A stretch of 64,000 bases of DNA from Actinomadura formosensis NBRC 14204 (GCF_001552155.1 NZ_BCQQ01000010.1:21470-85469); one strand, 5' to 3'; shown: positions 44,005 through 53,934, numbered from the stretch's first letter. Notes: generated from the letters alone by a model not told the origin. A program made the numbers and translations.

Positions 44005-46134
44005 GTGCAGTCTCCCGACGAACGGGACGGGTGGATCAATGAACTGTCCGGGACGATAGCAGGATCCAGCGTCCAGGCCAGGTCCATTGCGGGAGGCGTA
44101 CATATCAACATGCCGCGGCAGCCGCCGCTTCCCGCCCCCGCACAACTCCCGGCGCCCGGCCTGTTCGTCGATCGCCGCGGTGAATTGGCGGAATTGCAGA
44201 CACTCACGGAACGGACGGGGCTCGTGGTGCTCACGGGACCGGCGGGCATCGGAAAGACCACCCTCGCGCTGCACTGGCTGCACCGGCTGAAGGACGGCTT
44301 CGAAGGCCAGCTCTTCGTCGACCTGCGCGGGTTCTCCGGGACCGGGCCGCTCCCGCCGGACGAGCCGCTGGAACGTTTCCTGCGGGCGCTCGGGACCGGC
44401 GCGGAGAGCATCCCGCCCGGCGCCGACGAGCAGGCCGCGCTGTTCCGGTCGATGACCACCGGGCGCCGGCTGATCGTCATGCTCGACAACGCGGTCTCGG
44501 CGGCGCAGGTCCGGCCGCTGCTGCCCGGGGCGGGGGCGTCGCTGGTCGTGGTGACCTCGCGGCTGCGGCTGTCCGGGCTGGTGCTGGACGGGGCGCGTTT
44601 CCTGGACGTCCCGCCGCTCGGGGAGCCGGGAGCGCTGGAGCTGCTGGAGCACCTGGTCGGCCCCGACCGGATCGGGGCGGAGCGCGAGCACGCCCTGGCC
44701 CTGGTGGCGCTGTGCGGGACGCTGCCGCTCGCGATCTGCGCGTCCGGCGCCCGCCTCGCCGCCAGGCGGCGCTGGCCGATCGCCCGCGCGGTGGCCGAAC
44801 TCGACGACGAGGCGCGCAGGCTCGCGGCCCTGCGCACCGGGGAAGGGGACATTTCGGTGGACGCCGTGTTCAACGCCTCCTATCAGGCGCTCGCCGACGC
44901 CCATGCGCGGGCCTACCGGCTGCTCGGCGTCCATCCGGGACCCGACTTCGACCTCGGCGCGGCGGCGTCCCTCCTCGAAACCGGCGAGGAGCGGGCCGGG
45001 GAGCTGGTGCACGCCCTGGTGGACGCGAGCCTGCTGCTGGAGGATGCGGACGAGCGCTACCGGTTCCACGATCTGGTCCGGCTGCACGCGCGCGACAAGG
45101 CCGCGCATCCGCGGTTCGAGGCCGATCGAAGACCGGCGCTCACCCGGCTGGCCGACCGGTACCTCAGCACCGCCGTCGCCGCGGACCTCGTCCTGATGCC
45201 GGGGCGGTGGCGGCTCGGCGACCGGCACACGACCGTGCGCGGGGCGGACGTGTTCGACGGCCGGTCGGCGGCGCTGGCCTGGCTCGACCGGGAGCGCGAC
45301 AACCTGACGGCGGTGGTGCGGGAGGCCCACGGCACCGGGCTGCACGCCGTCGCCTGGCAGTTGTGCGAGGCGATGTGGCCGCTGTTCCTGCAGCGCAAGC
45401 ACTACGCGTCGTGGATCAGGACGTACGAGCTGGGGCTCGCCGCCGCCGAGAGCGACGCCGACCCGCGCGCCCAGGCGCGGATGCTGGAGGGGCTCGGCGT
45501 GGCCCATCTCAACCTGGAGGACTTCGGCACGGCCCGCGAACGGTACGAGGCCGCGCTCGTCCTGGAGCGGCGGTCCGGTCACCGGCTGGGCGAGGCGGCG
45601 GCGCTGGAGGGGCTCGGCAGCGTCGCGCTCGGCGGCGGCGACCTGTCCCGGGCGATCGACCTGTTCGGCGCGGCGCGGGACGTGCACGCCGTGCTCGGCC
45701 GTCCGCGCGGGGTGGCGCTGATGGAACGGCACCTCGGCGACGCGCTCAGCGCGGCGGGTCGGCACGCCGAGGCGGACGCCGCGCTGTCCGGCGTTCTGGA
45801 GACGTTCAGGCACCTCGATGAGCCGTACCACCTGGCGCGCACCCTGACGTGCCTGGGACGGGCCCGGCTGCGGGCGGGACGTCTGGACGAGGCCGCCGCC
45901 GCCCTGCGGGAGTCCCGCCGCGTCGCGCACGACACCGGCGCGCCCCACGTGGAGGCGGGCGCGCTGGACGAACTGGCCCGCGTGGCGGCGCGGCGGGGCG
46001 ACCCGGACGGCGAGCGCCACCACCTGGAGCAGGCGCTCGCCATCTACACCCGGCTGGGCTCCCCGCAGGCGGCGCCGGTCAGGGAACGGCTCGCCGCGGC
46101 CAGTCCCGCGCCGTCTCCCGATCCTGGACCCTGA
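44005..46134 (+). CDS. NB-ARC/TPR regulatory ATPase
   Basis: A 709-residue STAND-type protein. Residues 14-35 carry an actinobacterial signature (S-G-T-I-A-G-S-S-V-Q-A then I-A-G-G-V-H-I). The NB-ARC domain follows with P-loop G-P-A-G-I-G-K-T-T (78-86), V-M-L-D-N-A Walker B, V-V-V-T-S-R sensor and G-T-L-P-L-A-I. TPR-like repeats fill the C-terminal third. Unlike the AfsR-like protein at 49.3 kb it has no DNA-binding or BTAD domain. I chose the GTG at 44005; an upstream ATG at 43927 gives a non-conserved N-terminus. Its 3' end overlaps the convergent gene at 46079 by 56 bases. Confidence 0.82.
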   Translation: MQSPDERDGWINELSGTIAGSSVQARSIAGGVHINMPRQPPLPAPAQLPAPGLFVDRRGELAELQTLTERTGLVVLTGPAGIGKTTLALHWLHRLKDGFEGQLFVDLRGFSGTGPLPPDEPLERFLRALGTGAESIPPGADEQAALFRSMTTGRRLIVMLDNAVSAAQVRPLLPGAGASLVVVTSRLRLSGLVLDGARFLDVPPLGEPGALELLEHLVGPDRIGAEREHALALVALCGTLPLAICASGARLAARRRWPIARAVAELDDEARRLAALRTGEGDISVDAVFNASYQALADAHARAYRLLGVHPGPDFDLGAAASLLETGEERAGELVHALVDASLLLEDADERYRFHDLVRLHARDKAAHPRFEADRRPALTRLADRYLSTAVAADLVLMPGRWRLGDRHTTVRGADVFDGRSAALAWLDRERDNLTAVVREAHGTGLHAVAWQLCEAMWPLFLQRKHYASWIRTYELGLAAAESDADPRAQARMLEGLGVAHLNLEDFGTARERYEAALVLERRSGHRLGEAAALEGLGSVALGGGDLSRAIDLFGAARDVHAVLGRPRGVALMERHLGDALSAAGRHAEADAALSGVLETFRHLDEPYHLARTLTCLGRARLRAGRLDEAAAALRESRRVAHDTGAPHVEAGALDELARVAARRGDPDGERHHLEQALAIYTRLGSPQAAPVRERLAAASPAPSPDPGP

Positions 46135-46594
46135 CCCGGGCCACCGTGTTCGCCCGGACGAGGGTGAGCCGGGTGAACGCGGTGAGCGGGCGTCCCGCCA
46201 CCAGCCAGGCGTGCACGGCCGACGCGTACACCGCCGCGTCGTCGTCCGCGCACGTCCCGCCGAGGACGGGGACGAGCCGCACCGCGCGGTCGCCGGCCGC
46301 CACCAGGCATCCCCGCCGGGTGTTCACCGCGATGACGAGGCATCCCGGATGGTCCGCCCGGAGCCGGGCCGGTTCCCCGCCGCGGCGGACGATCACGTCC
46401 GCGCAGGAGAGCCGGGCCCGGGACGTCTCCTCGACGCCGGCCACGAGATGCTCGTCGCACGGTGTCCGGACCGGGCCGCCGGCGGCGGACGGCGAGCGCC
46501 ACAGCACCAGAACCCGGCCGCCGATCAGCACGCGTTCCGTGCCCGGCGGGGCGGGGTCGCCGGGGTCGTCCCAGACCCGCACCAGCGTGATCAT
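46079..46594 (-). CDS. Hypothetical protein of the GT-B-like operon
   Basis: A 171-residue protein that I do not recognise. It has no signal peptide or membrane helix and is rich in Val, Arg and Asp. The ATG overlaps the stop of the preceding gene (TGATG), so it is the last member of a three-gene operon. Its end overlaps the convergent NB-ARC gene by 56 bases. Codon use matches its neighbours, which supports a real gene despite the overlap. Confidence 0.6.
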   Translation of the reverse strand: MITLVRVWDDPGDPAPPGTERVLIGGRVLVLWRSPSAAGGPVRTPCDEHLVAGVEETSRARLSCADVIVRRGGEPARLRADHPGCLVIAVNTRRGCLVAAGDRAVRLVPVLGGTCADDDAAVYASAVHAWLVAGRPLTAFTRLTLVRANTVARVRVQDRETARDWPRRAVP

Positions 46595-47835
46595 CACGCC
46601 GCCCGCAGGTCGCTGGGTGCCGCGCACGGCGCCGGGACGGGTTCCACGTCCGGCGGGTGCTCCCGGTCCGGCAGCCGCATCAGCCGGTACATCTCCGCGC
46701 GGATCAGCCGGGCCGCCTCCCCCGGGCGGGAGCTGAGGTCGTCCCGGACGGCGTCGTGCACCCGCGGGGTGAAGGCGTGCGCGGCGTCGTCGAGCTGGGG
46801 GACCAGCGGCCGGTCCCAGTCGACGTGCGGGGCCAGCGCGCCGAGCCGCGCGGGATGCGAGCCGGGCGCCACGCTGTCCTCCGGGAACGCGCCGAGCAGC
46901 ACCGGGACCCCCAGCGCGGCGGCGTAGCAGGTCACCGAGCCGTGGTCGCCGATCACCCGGTCGGCGGCCACCAGCGCGGCCCGCCATCCCTCCTCGGGAG
47001 GCAGCAGCCGGACGCCGAGCCGCAGCGCGTCGGCGTGCCACGCCTGTATCTGGCGCCTGCCGTACCAGGTCCAGATGTGCGGGTGCAGCGCGGCGACGAC
47101 CTGGTACCTCTCGCGCGGCAGCCCGGCCGCCACGCGCAGCGCCAGGTCGGGGCGGCGGCCGAGCAGCGAGTCCCGGTCCCAGGTGGAGCTGAGCACGACG
47201 AGCCGCCGTCCGGGCCGGACGCCGAGCGCCCGCCGGTACACCTCCCGGTGGGGCAGGCTCGCCACCAGCCGGTCCAGGCAGGGGTCGCCGCCGACGAACG
47301 CCACCGGCAGCGCCTCGGGGCACTCGCGGGCGAGCGTCTTCAGGTGCCGGTCGTGCGCGAGGACGAGCGAGGACGGCACGACCCGCCCCGCGGCGACGAG
47401 CCGTTCCCTGATCAGCCCGGTGACCGGGCGGGCGGCGGGCGGCCCGGCACCGCGGAGCCGGGCGAGCAGCTTGCCGGGGCCGGCGCCGTGCGCGACCGTC
47501 AGCACCGGGCCGTGCAGGTTCTCCAGCATGCCGTGGCTCGCCGCCACGATGAGGTCGAACCGCGTGGCGGCGGCCTGCCGCCAGGGCAGCACGAGGCCGC
47601 CGAGGTCGCGCAGATGCGCGTCCAGCCCGCCGGTGAAGGCCGAGGCGGGGGCGGCCGTGTAGGCGACGGCGACCCGCCGGTCGCTTTCCAGCAGCGGCAT
47701 GACGTCCGCCAGCCGCGTCGCCGCCGTCAGATGGTGCGCGACGGCGAGGACCGTGCGCGGTGCGGGCACGGTCGCGCCCCGGTCGGCGTCCAGCCCGAAC
47801 GGGCCCCGCACCCACGCGTCCGCTGAGCAGTGCAT
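46594..47835 (-). CDS. CDP-glycerol glycerophosphotransferase-like (GT-B) protein
   Basis: A 413-residue protein with a GT-B-like two-domain plan. The second half shows the layout of CDP-glycerol:polyglycerophosphate transferases: L-V-V-L-S-S-T-W after the linker, A-L-H-P-H-I-W, and V-I-G-D-H-G-S-V-T before a C-terminal domain. His and Asp-His-Gly-Ser motifs of that family are therefore retained. It could transfer glycerophosphate or a nucleotide-activated sugar to a wall polymer. A diverged paralogue lies directly upstream and overlaps closely (stop and start separated by one base). Confidence 0.68.
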   Translation of the reverse strand: MHCSADAWVRGPFGLDADRGATVPAPRTVLAVAHHLTAATRLADVMPLLESDRRVAVAYTAAPASAFTGGLDAHLRDLGGLVLPWRQAAATRFDLIVAASHGMLENLHGPVLTVAHGAGPGKLLARLRGAGPPAARPVTGLIRERLVAAGRVVPSSLVLAHDRHLKTLARECPEALPVAFVGGDPCLDRLVASLPHREVYRRALGVRPGRRLVVLSSTWDRDSLLGRRPDLALRVAAGLPRERYQVVAALHPHIWTWYGRRQIQAWHADALRLGVRLLPPEEGWRAALVAADRVIGDHGSVTCYAAALGVPVLLGAFPEDSVAPGSHPARLGALAPHVDWDRPLVPQLDDAAHAFTPRVHDAVRDDLSSRPGEAARLIRAEMYRLMRLPDREHPPDVEPVPAPCAAPSDLRAA

Positions 47836-47836
47836 C

Positions 47837-49013
47837 TCAGCCTCCCCGGCACGCGTTCGCCGGCCGTGCGGCCGGGCTGGGGAGGCGGAACGGCGGCGAG
47901 ACCGGGTCCGCGACGGGGATCGTGGCGGGCTGCGGCAGCCGCAGCAGCCCGTACATCAGCCGGCGCACGGCCCGGTTGAACCGTCCCGGCTCGGAGGTGA
48001 TCCGCGCGACGACCGGCCGGACGCGGTCCGGCCGCCACCACGCGGCCGCCTCGGTCAGCTGCGGCAGGACGGGACCGGACGGCGCGAGCCGCCCGGCGCA
48101 GCGCAGCAGTCCCGGCCGGTCCCCGGCGGTGCGGGCGGCGTCGTCCGGCAGGGGTTCGGTGAGCAGCACCGGGACGCCGGTGATCGTGCCGTACCGGGTG
48201 ACCGGGCCGGGCGGGCCGAGGATCCAGTCCGCGGCGACGAGGGCCGCGCGCCAGTCGGCGTCCGGCGGCATGAGCCCGAGACCGCCCCGCAGGTGGACGG
48301 CCAGGTCCGCGCCGCCGGTGCACGGGCCGGGCCCCGGTTCGGGAACGCCGAGGACGTGGTAGCCGCGCGGCGGCAGCTCGGTGAGCAGCCGGCGCAGGAC
48401 CTCCCGCCACCGGCAGCGGGCACCGCCGCACGCGGCGGCCTCCGGGAGCGCCACGAGGACGAGCTTGCGATGCCGCCCGACGCCCAGTGCGCGCCGGTAG
48501 AAGTCGCGGAGCGGGAGGCTCGCGACAAGACGGTCGTGGGTGGAGTCGCCGACGACGGTGGCCGCCGGCCCGGTGCCGTCCCCCGCCGGCGCGGGACGGT
48601 CCGCCGCGTGGGCATAGGTGAACACGACCGGCGCCCCGGCGGGCTCGTCCGCGCCCGGGGCGCGTTCCGGGCCCGTCCCGGGCAGGACGATCAGCGGCGC
48701 CCCCACCCGCCCGGAGACCGGGGTCGCGGCGACGGCCAGGCCGAACCCGCCGCCCTCCGCCTCACGCCAGGGCAGCGGCGCGATGCCCGCGTCCCTGAGC
48801 AGCGCCTCGACCGCGGCGGCGCGGGCGCCCGGAGCCGCAGTGAAGATCACGTGCAGCCGCGGGTCGGTGCCCGCGAGCCGCGCCACGTCCAGGACGGGCT
48901 GCCCGGTGCCGGGCGCGCCCACCATCACCAGCACGGTGCGCCGGTCCCCCAGGCCGCCCCACCAGCCGGGGTCGAACCCGCTCAGGGCCCGACGCCATTC
49001 GAAGCCGGTCATC
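47837..49013 (-). CDS. Degenerate paralogue of the GT-B-like protein
   Basis: About 391 residues, paralogous to the next gene downstream; shared are D-R-L-V-A-S-L-P-x-R-(D/E)-x-Y-R-R-A-L-G-V and W-R-A-A-L-V-A-A-D. The expected H-P-H and D-H-G-S motifs are replaced (P-E-P-G-P-G and G-P-P-G-P-V-T), so catalysis is unlikely and a regulatory or partner role is possible. The ATG at 49013 or a TTG at 49022 may be the start; AAAGGAGG lies just upstream of the TTG. It is first in an operon divergent from the AfsR-like gene. Confidence 0.62.
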
Positions 49014-49266
49014 CCCGTCAACGAACCTCCTTTGACCGCGGATGCGAACATCCGTTCCTCCGTCACAGGTCGAAATGACCTATCCCTTCGGATTCGAGTG
49101 TCGATCGGGGAACTTGACGAAAACTTGCAATCGTCCTGACTTGCCGAGTAGTGGCGTCCCATGGTGGCCAAGTGAACGGTGACTCGACACTGGCCGATCA
49201 GGGCCGGTGATGCAAAAATGCCTTCAGGAGGAGATTGCCGAAGAGAGTCCCACAAAGGCGGCGGCG

Positions 49267-52200
49267 GTGGAGTTCCGCGTCATAGGTCCCGTTGAGCTGT
49301 GGATTGACGGTCGGCGGCGCGATCTCGGAACGACCAAGGAACGCTGCGTCCTCGCCGTCCTGCTGCTCAACCCGCGGCAGCCGGTGCCCGCCGAGGCCCT
49401 CATCCGGCGGGTCTGGGACGACGCCCCGCCGGCGAAGGCCCGGCAGAGCCTCTACTCCTACATGACGCGGCTGCGGCACCGGCTCGACGGGGTGGACGGC
49501 GCCGAGCTGGTCTCCCGGCAGGGCTCCTACCTCATCGACGTCGCGGACGAATCGGTCGACCTGCAGCGGTTCCGGCTGCTGCGCGACCAGGCGCGGGCGA
49601 TCGCCGAGAGCGGGGACGAGGAGTACGCCCTCGACCACTACCGCAGGGCGGCGGCGCTCTGGCGCGCCGAGCCGCTCGCCGACCTCACCGGGGGCTGGGC
49701 GGCGCGTGCCCGGCACACCCTGGAGCAGGAACTGCTCACCGCCGCGTTCGAGCGCATCGACGTGGAGCTGCGCCGCGGCCACCACGCCGACCTGGTGCAC
49801 GAGCTGTCGGACCTGGCCGAGCGTCATCCGCAGGATCAGCGTCCGGTGGAACGGCTGATGGTGGCGCTCTACCGCTGCGGGCGGCAGGCCGAGGCGCTGG
49901 AGGTCTACCGGCGCACCCACGACCTCTTCGTGCAGGAGTCCGGAACCGATCCCGGCCCCGGGCTGCGCGATCTCCAGCAGCGCATACTGCGGACCGATCC
50001 GGCGCTGCTGCGGGTGCCCGGCACCCAGCTGAACGTCGACCGGCCCCCGCACAACCTCCCGCACGACTCGCGCGCGTTCGCCGGACGGGACGCGGAGCTC
50101 CGGCAGCTCCTGGACATGGTGCCGAGTGCCCGTGAGCCCGGATCGGGGGTGACCGTCATCAGCCTCGACGGGATGCCGGGGGTCGGTAAGACGGCGCTCG
50201 CCGTCCGCCTGGCGCACCGGCTCGCCGAGCGGTTCCCGGACGGGCAGATCTTCCTCGAACTGCACGCGCACGACGCCCGGCGCGACCCGGTCGATCCCGC
50301 CGAGGCGCTCGACACGCTGCTCCGCATGATCGGGGTGCCGGCGACCCGTGTTCCGCGGACCCTCGGCGAACGCGCCGCGCTGTGGCGGTCCCAGCTGGCC
50401 AGCAGCCGCGCGATCCTCGTGCTGGACGACGCCGCCGGGCACGACCAGGTCAGGCCGCTGCTGCCCGCGTCCGCCGGCTGCCTGGTGATCGTGACCAGCC
50501 GGCGGCGGCTGACCGGGCTGCACGACTCGTTCCCGCTGTCGCTGGACGTCCTGCCCGTCCGGGACGCCGCGGCCCTGTTCACCGGCATCGCCGGGGCCGG
50601 GCGGGCCCGCGGCGGCGCCGACGTCACCGCGGTGGTCGAACGCTGCGGCCGGCTGCCGCTCGCGGTGCTGATGGCGGCGAGCCGGCTGCGGCACCGCCGC
50701 GCCTGGGACGTCGGCGACCTGCTCGCCCGGCTGGACGCCGACGACCGGCGGCTGGACGAGCTGCGGGACGAGAGCCGCGAGATCACGGCGGTGTTCGAGG
50801 TGTCCTACCGCGGGCTCCCGGCACCGCTGCGGGACGCGTTCCGCGTGTTCGGGCTGCATCCCGGCCCGGACCTGACCGCCCACACCGCCGCGGCGGCGCT
50901 CGCCCGTCCCGTCCGGGAGGCCGAGCGGGTGCTGGAGGAACTCCTCGACCGGCATCTGATCACCGAACCCGTCGGGGGCCGCTACCGCTTCCACAACCTG
51001 GTGCACGACTACGCCCGGCGCCTCGCCGGCGAACTGGACCCGCCCGACGCGCGGCGCGGGACCGTCCACCGCATCCTGGACTTCTACCTCGCCGCCGCGG
51101 ACCTCGCGAACCGGCGGCTGTCCAGGTCCGGCGGGACCCCCGCCGGGCGGCCGCCGGCGGACCTGCCGCCGCTGGCGGACGAGGCGGCGGCCGCCGCGTG
51201 GTTCTCCGCCGAGCACGACTGCCTGCTGAACGCCGCCGCCGAGGCGGAACGGACCGGCCTGCCCCGGCACGTCACCGGGTTCGCCCGGCTGCTCGCCGGC
51301 CACCTGGAGTCGCGGGGGCGCTGGGACGAGGCGGAGCGGCTGCACACCCGCGCGATCGCCGTCCTGCGCACGCAACAGGACCGCCGGGGCCTCGCCCGCG
51401 CCCTGGCGGACCGCAGCCTCGTCCGTTTCCGCAGCGGCGAATACGACCTCGCGCTGGAAGACGCCGAAAAGGCATTGATGATCTTCCGGTCGCTCGGTGA
51501 ACGGCGGGGCGAGGCCGATATTCTCGGGCATATCAGCCTCATCCACTGGCACCGGTCCAGGCTCCCCGAAGCGCTGGCCCGCTGCCGGGAGGCATTGGAC
51601 ATCCGCCGCTCCATCGGCGACCGGCACGGCGAGGCGCGCAGCCTCGACCACGCGGCGATATTCCTGGAGTTCGCCGGCGAATACCGGGAGGCCGAGCGGC
51701 TGCGGCTGCGCGCGCTCGCCATCTTCACCGAGCTCGACGACCCGCGCGGCCGGACGATGGCGCTCAACAACATGGGTGACCTGGTCCTGCGCATGGGCAA
51801 CGTCGAGACGGCCGTGGAGTACTACGAGCGGACGGCCGCCGCCGCCGCGGAACTGGGCCGCCAGCACCAGGCCATCGTCCTGATCAACCTGGCGAATGTG
51901 AGCCGCCACACGGGCGACCACGAAAAGGCACTGGAGAACTACCGCAAGGCACTCGCCATAGCGATGGAAATAGGCGACCGGAGAAACCAGGTAGAGACCC
52001 TGATCGGCATCGGCGCCACATTCCACGACATCGGCCGCCATGGCGAGGCCCTCATTCACTACGAGCGCGCACTGGCCATTTCCCGAATGATCAGTGAACG
52101 CTACGAGGAAACGCTCGCCCTCCGCCATCTGGGCGAGACCCTGGCCGCCTCGGGCCGCTACCCGGCGGCCGTCGACCACTTCCGCCAGGCTCATGATCAA

Positions 52201-52398
52201 GCCGCCCGGATCGGCGTCCCCTACGAGCTGGCCAAGGCCCTGGAGGGCCTCGGAGCCGCGTTACTCCACGTCCAGGGCAGGGACAAGGCCCGCGCCTGCT
52301 GGCAGCAGGCCGCCCGCGTGTTCGATTCCATCGGCCTCCCAGAAGCCGAGACCCTCCGAGCCCGCCTACGCGAACTGGACAAGGCCACCGGAACCTAG
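49267..52398 (+). CDS. AfsR/SARP-family transcriptional regulator
   Basis: A regulator of about 1043 residues. Order: OmpR-type winged helix (about 1-95, F-R-V-I-G-P-V-E-L-W-I-D-G), bacterial activator domain (about 95-250, E-Y-A-L-D-H-Y-R-R-A-A-A-L-W), NB-ARC with P-loop G-M-P-G-V-G-K-T-A near 302-310, and C-terminal TPR repeats from about 640. AfsR-type proteins activate antibiotic genes in response to ATP and phosphorylation. I prefer the GTG at 49267; GTG 49207 or ATG 49210 would add about 20 residues. It is followed by a small secreted-peptide gene and is divergent from the GT-B operon. Confidence 0.88.
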   Translation: MEFRVIGPVELWIDGRRRDLGTTKERCVLAVLLLNPRQPVPAEALIRRVWDDAPPAKARQSLYSYMTRLRHRLDGVDGAELVSRQGSYLIDVADESVDLQRFRLLRDQARAIAESGDEEYALDHYRRAAALWRAEPLADLTGGWAARARHTLEQELLTAAFERIDVELRRGHHADLVHELSDLAERHPQDQRPVERLMVALYRCGRQAEALEVYRRTHDLFVQESGTDPGPGLRDLQQRILRTDPALLRVPGTQLNVDRPPHNLPHDSRAFAGRDAELRQLLDMVPSAREPGSGVTVISLDGMPGVGKTALAVRLAHRLAERFPDGQIFLELHAHDARRDPVDPAEALDTLLRMIGVPATRVPRTLGERAALWRSQLASSRAILVLDDAAGHDQVRPLLPASAGCLVIVTSRRRLTGLHDSFPLSLDVLPVRDAAALFTGIAGAGRARGGADVTAVVERCGRLPLAVLMAASRLRHRRAWDVGDLLARLDADDRRLDELRDESREITAVFEVSYRGLPAPLRDAFRVFGLHPGPDLTAHTAAAALARPVREAERVLEELLDRHLITEPVGGRYRFHNLVHDYARRLAGELDPPDARRGTVHRILDFYLAAADLANRRLSRSGGTPAGRPPADLPPLADEAAAAAWFSAEHDCLLNAAAEAERTGLPRHVTGFARLLAGHLESRGRWDEAERLHTRAIAVLRTQQDRRGLARALADRSLVRFRSGEYDLALEDAEKALMIFRSLGERRGEADILGHISLIHWHRSRLPEALARCREALDIRRSIGDRHGEARSLDHAAIFLEFAGEYREAERLRLRALAIFTELDDPRGRTMALNNMGDLVLRMGNVETAVEYYERTAAAAAELGRQHQAIVLINLANVSRHTGDHEKALENYRKALAIAMEIGDRRNQVETLIGIGATFHDIGRHGEALIHYERALAISRMISERYEETLALRHLGETLAASGRYPAAVDHFRQAHDQAARIGVPYELAKALEGLGAALLHVQGRDKARACWQQAARVFDSIGLPEAETLRARLRELDKATGT

Positions 52399-52652
52399 AA
52401 CACGTTCCCATTCACCACCGGGCCTCGATTCCCCACCTCCCGGACTGACCGCACGAGAACCGGTTTGCTCCATGCCGAACCCCGTCCGCACACTAGAAAT
52501 TTCCCCCATAAACGGACAATTCAAGCAAAGTTCGCATTTCATCTTCACTCGATCAGTTCCGAAATGCTCGACACATCCAGGGTTGTCGGCTGTAGAGTTT
52601 CTGTGCCCTCCCGGGAGGCATCGATTTGATGCACAGAAAAGGACAATGAAGC

Positions 52653-52832
52653 ATGAAGCGGCTCCTGGTGACCACCACGGTCATCCTTTCTTCGGCACTC
52701 ACAGCGGCACCAGCGGATGCGGCAGAGTCAGCGCCCAGGATCAAGTCTGTGCACATGACTGAGCGGGACCGCGCGCCCAGCGTGCACAGCACCGCCGACC
52801 GCGCGGAGCGCGTTCATATGACAGCGGTCTGA
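52653..52832 (+). CDS. Small secreted peptide downstream of the AfsR-like gene
   Basis: A 59-residue gene, too short to be noticed by standard length filters. The ATG at 52653 follows AAAAGGA at 52637-52643. Residues 1-25 are a clear signal peptide (K-R-L-L, hydrophobic core, A-P-A-D-A-A). The mature peptide of about 34 residues contains three spaced VH(M/S)T motifs, 10-11 residues apart. In S. coelicolor a small repeat-containing gene, afsS, lies directly after afsR; position and repeat style are analogous, but the motif differs and AfsS is not secreted. Function is unknown. Confidence 0.6.
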   Translation: MKRLLVTTTVILSSALTAAPADAAESAPRIKSVHMTERDRAPSVHSTADRAERVHMTAV

Positions 52833-52979
52833 CCAGGTCGTGCGGGGGCCGGGCGAGGTTTGCGGCATCCGCCTCTCCGTCCCCACCGCCAGGGGCACCG
52901 CAGTAGCGGCGCCCCTGGCGGATCCACCTTGGTGGACGAGGTGACACCTCACATGCGCCCTCTTCTGTACGTTGGCGCC

Positions 52980-53918
52980 ATGATGGCATCCACCTCCCCC
53001 AAAGATCGACAGAAGGCGCGGCGGCACGCCGAGGAGTACGAGCGCGACGCCGTTGCCTACCCTGACGAGCGCGGCGAGATCCTGCTGGAGGCAGCCGCGC
53101 AGTGGGCCATCGCCGGGGACCCCGAACGCGCGCTGCGGATCTACGAGGACCTCATCGCCACCGACCCCGGCGAGGACGCCGACTATGCGGCGGTGGAACG
53201 GATCTCACTGCTCTTCGACCTCGGCCGGACGGACGAGGCGGACGCGGCGCTCGCCGGGCTCGACCGGGCGCGTCTCCCCTCGGGCCCGGCCGCCCTGATC
53301 GCCGAGGGGCTGGAGGCGCTCGGGCGGCTGGAGGAGGCTCTCACCTGGTTCAACATCGCCTGCCGGGACCTGCTGGCGGGCGACGCGGAGGAGCCCGCCG
53401 ACCTCCTGCTGTTCACCCGGCCCGAGCTACAGGGGCGGCAGCGCGTCCGCCGGGCGCTCGGCCTCCCGTCCGACCCCGTCGACCTGAGCGTGGACGAAGG
53501 AGAGGACCGGCTCACCGACACCCTGGACCAGGTCGCTTCCAGCGGGCGGCCGTACGCCGGCTCGTTCTTCGTCCGCTCCGACATCGCCAGGGCCTTCGCC
53601 GAAGGTCTCGTGCACGCCGCCCCCGACACTGACGAATCCACCTACTACTCCGACGTCGAACGCGGATGGCGCGCCTCCGCCGAGGAGATCGGCGCGGCAA
53701 AGTTCCGCGTCCTGCCGACCACGGTGGACGACCTCCTCCGATACGCGGACGAGCAGGGCCGCGACCCCGGGGACGAGCAGACCCGCGCCGACCACCTCCG
53801 GGACCGGCTCGACGAGAACGCCCCCGCCCTCGACTGGCCGCCGGAACGCAACGCCCCCTGCTGGTGCGGCTCCGCCCGCAAGTACAAGAAGTGCTGCGGC
53901 TCCCCCGCCAACCGCTGA
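52980..53918 (+). CDS. SEC-C motif protein with TPR-like N-terminus
   Basis: A 312-residue protein. Residues about 15-160 form TPR-like helical repeats (A-A-A-Q-W-A-I-A-G-D-P-E-R-A-L-R-I-Y-E-D). The C-terminus carries a zinc-binding SEC-C motif, C-W-C-G-S-A-R-K-Y-K-K-C-C. SEC-C modules occur in SecA and in many small actinobacterial proteins. The start is uncertain: ATG 52980 or 52983, or upstream ATG 52953. It may act in protein quality control or as an accessory to an unknown partner. Confidence 0.8.
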   Translation: MMASTSPKDRQKARRHAEEYERDAVAYPDERGEILLEAAAQWAIAGDPERALRIYEDLIATDPGEDADYAAVERISLLFDLGRTDEADAALAGLDRARLPSGPAALIAEGLEALGRLEEALTWFNIACRDLLAGDAEEPADLLLFTRPELQGRQRVRRALGLPSDPVDLSVDEGEDRLTDTLDQVASSGRPYAGSFFVRSDIARAFAEGLVHAAPDTDESTYYSDVERGWRASAEEIGAAKFRVLPTTVDDLLRYADEQGRDPGDEQTRADHLRDRLDENAPALDWPPERNAPCWCGSARKYKKCCGSPANR

Positions 53919-53934
53919 CGAGAGCGGCGGCTTG

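Noticed and set aside
49198..52200. A 1000-codon open frame on the minus strand opposite the AfsR-like gene
   Set aside because: Composition is Arg/Gly/His/Pro-rich without any domain; it is the antisense shadow of a high-GC gene.
52653..52832. The small secreted peptide as a RiPP precursor for the nearby PIMT enzymes
   Set aside because: It has a Sec-type signal peptide and lies on the other strand over 1 kb away, with no maturase nearby; kept only as a secreted peptide.
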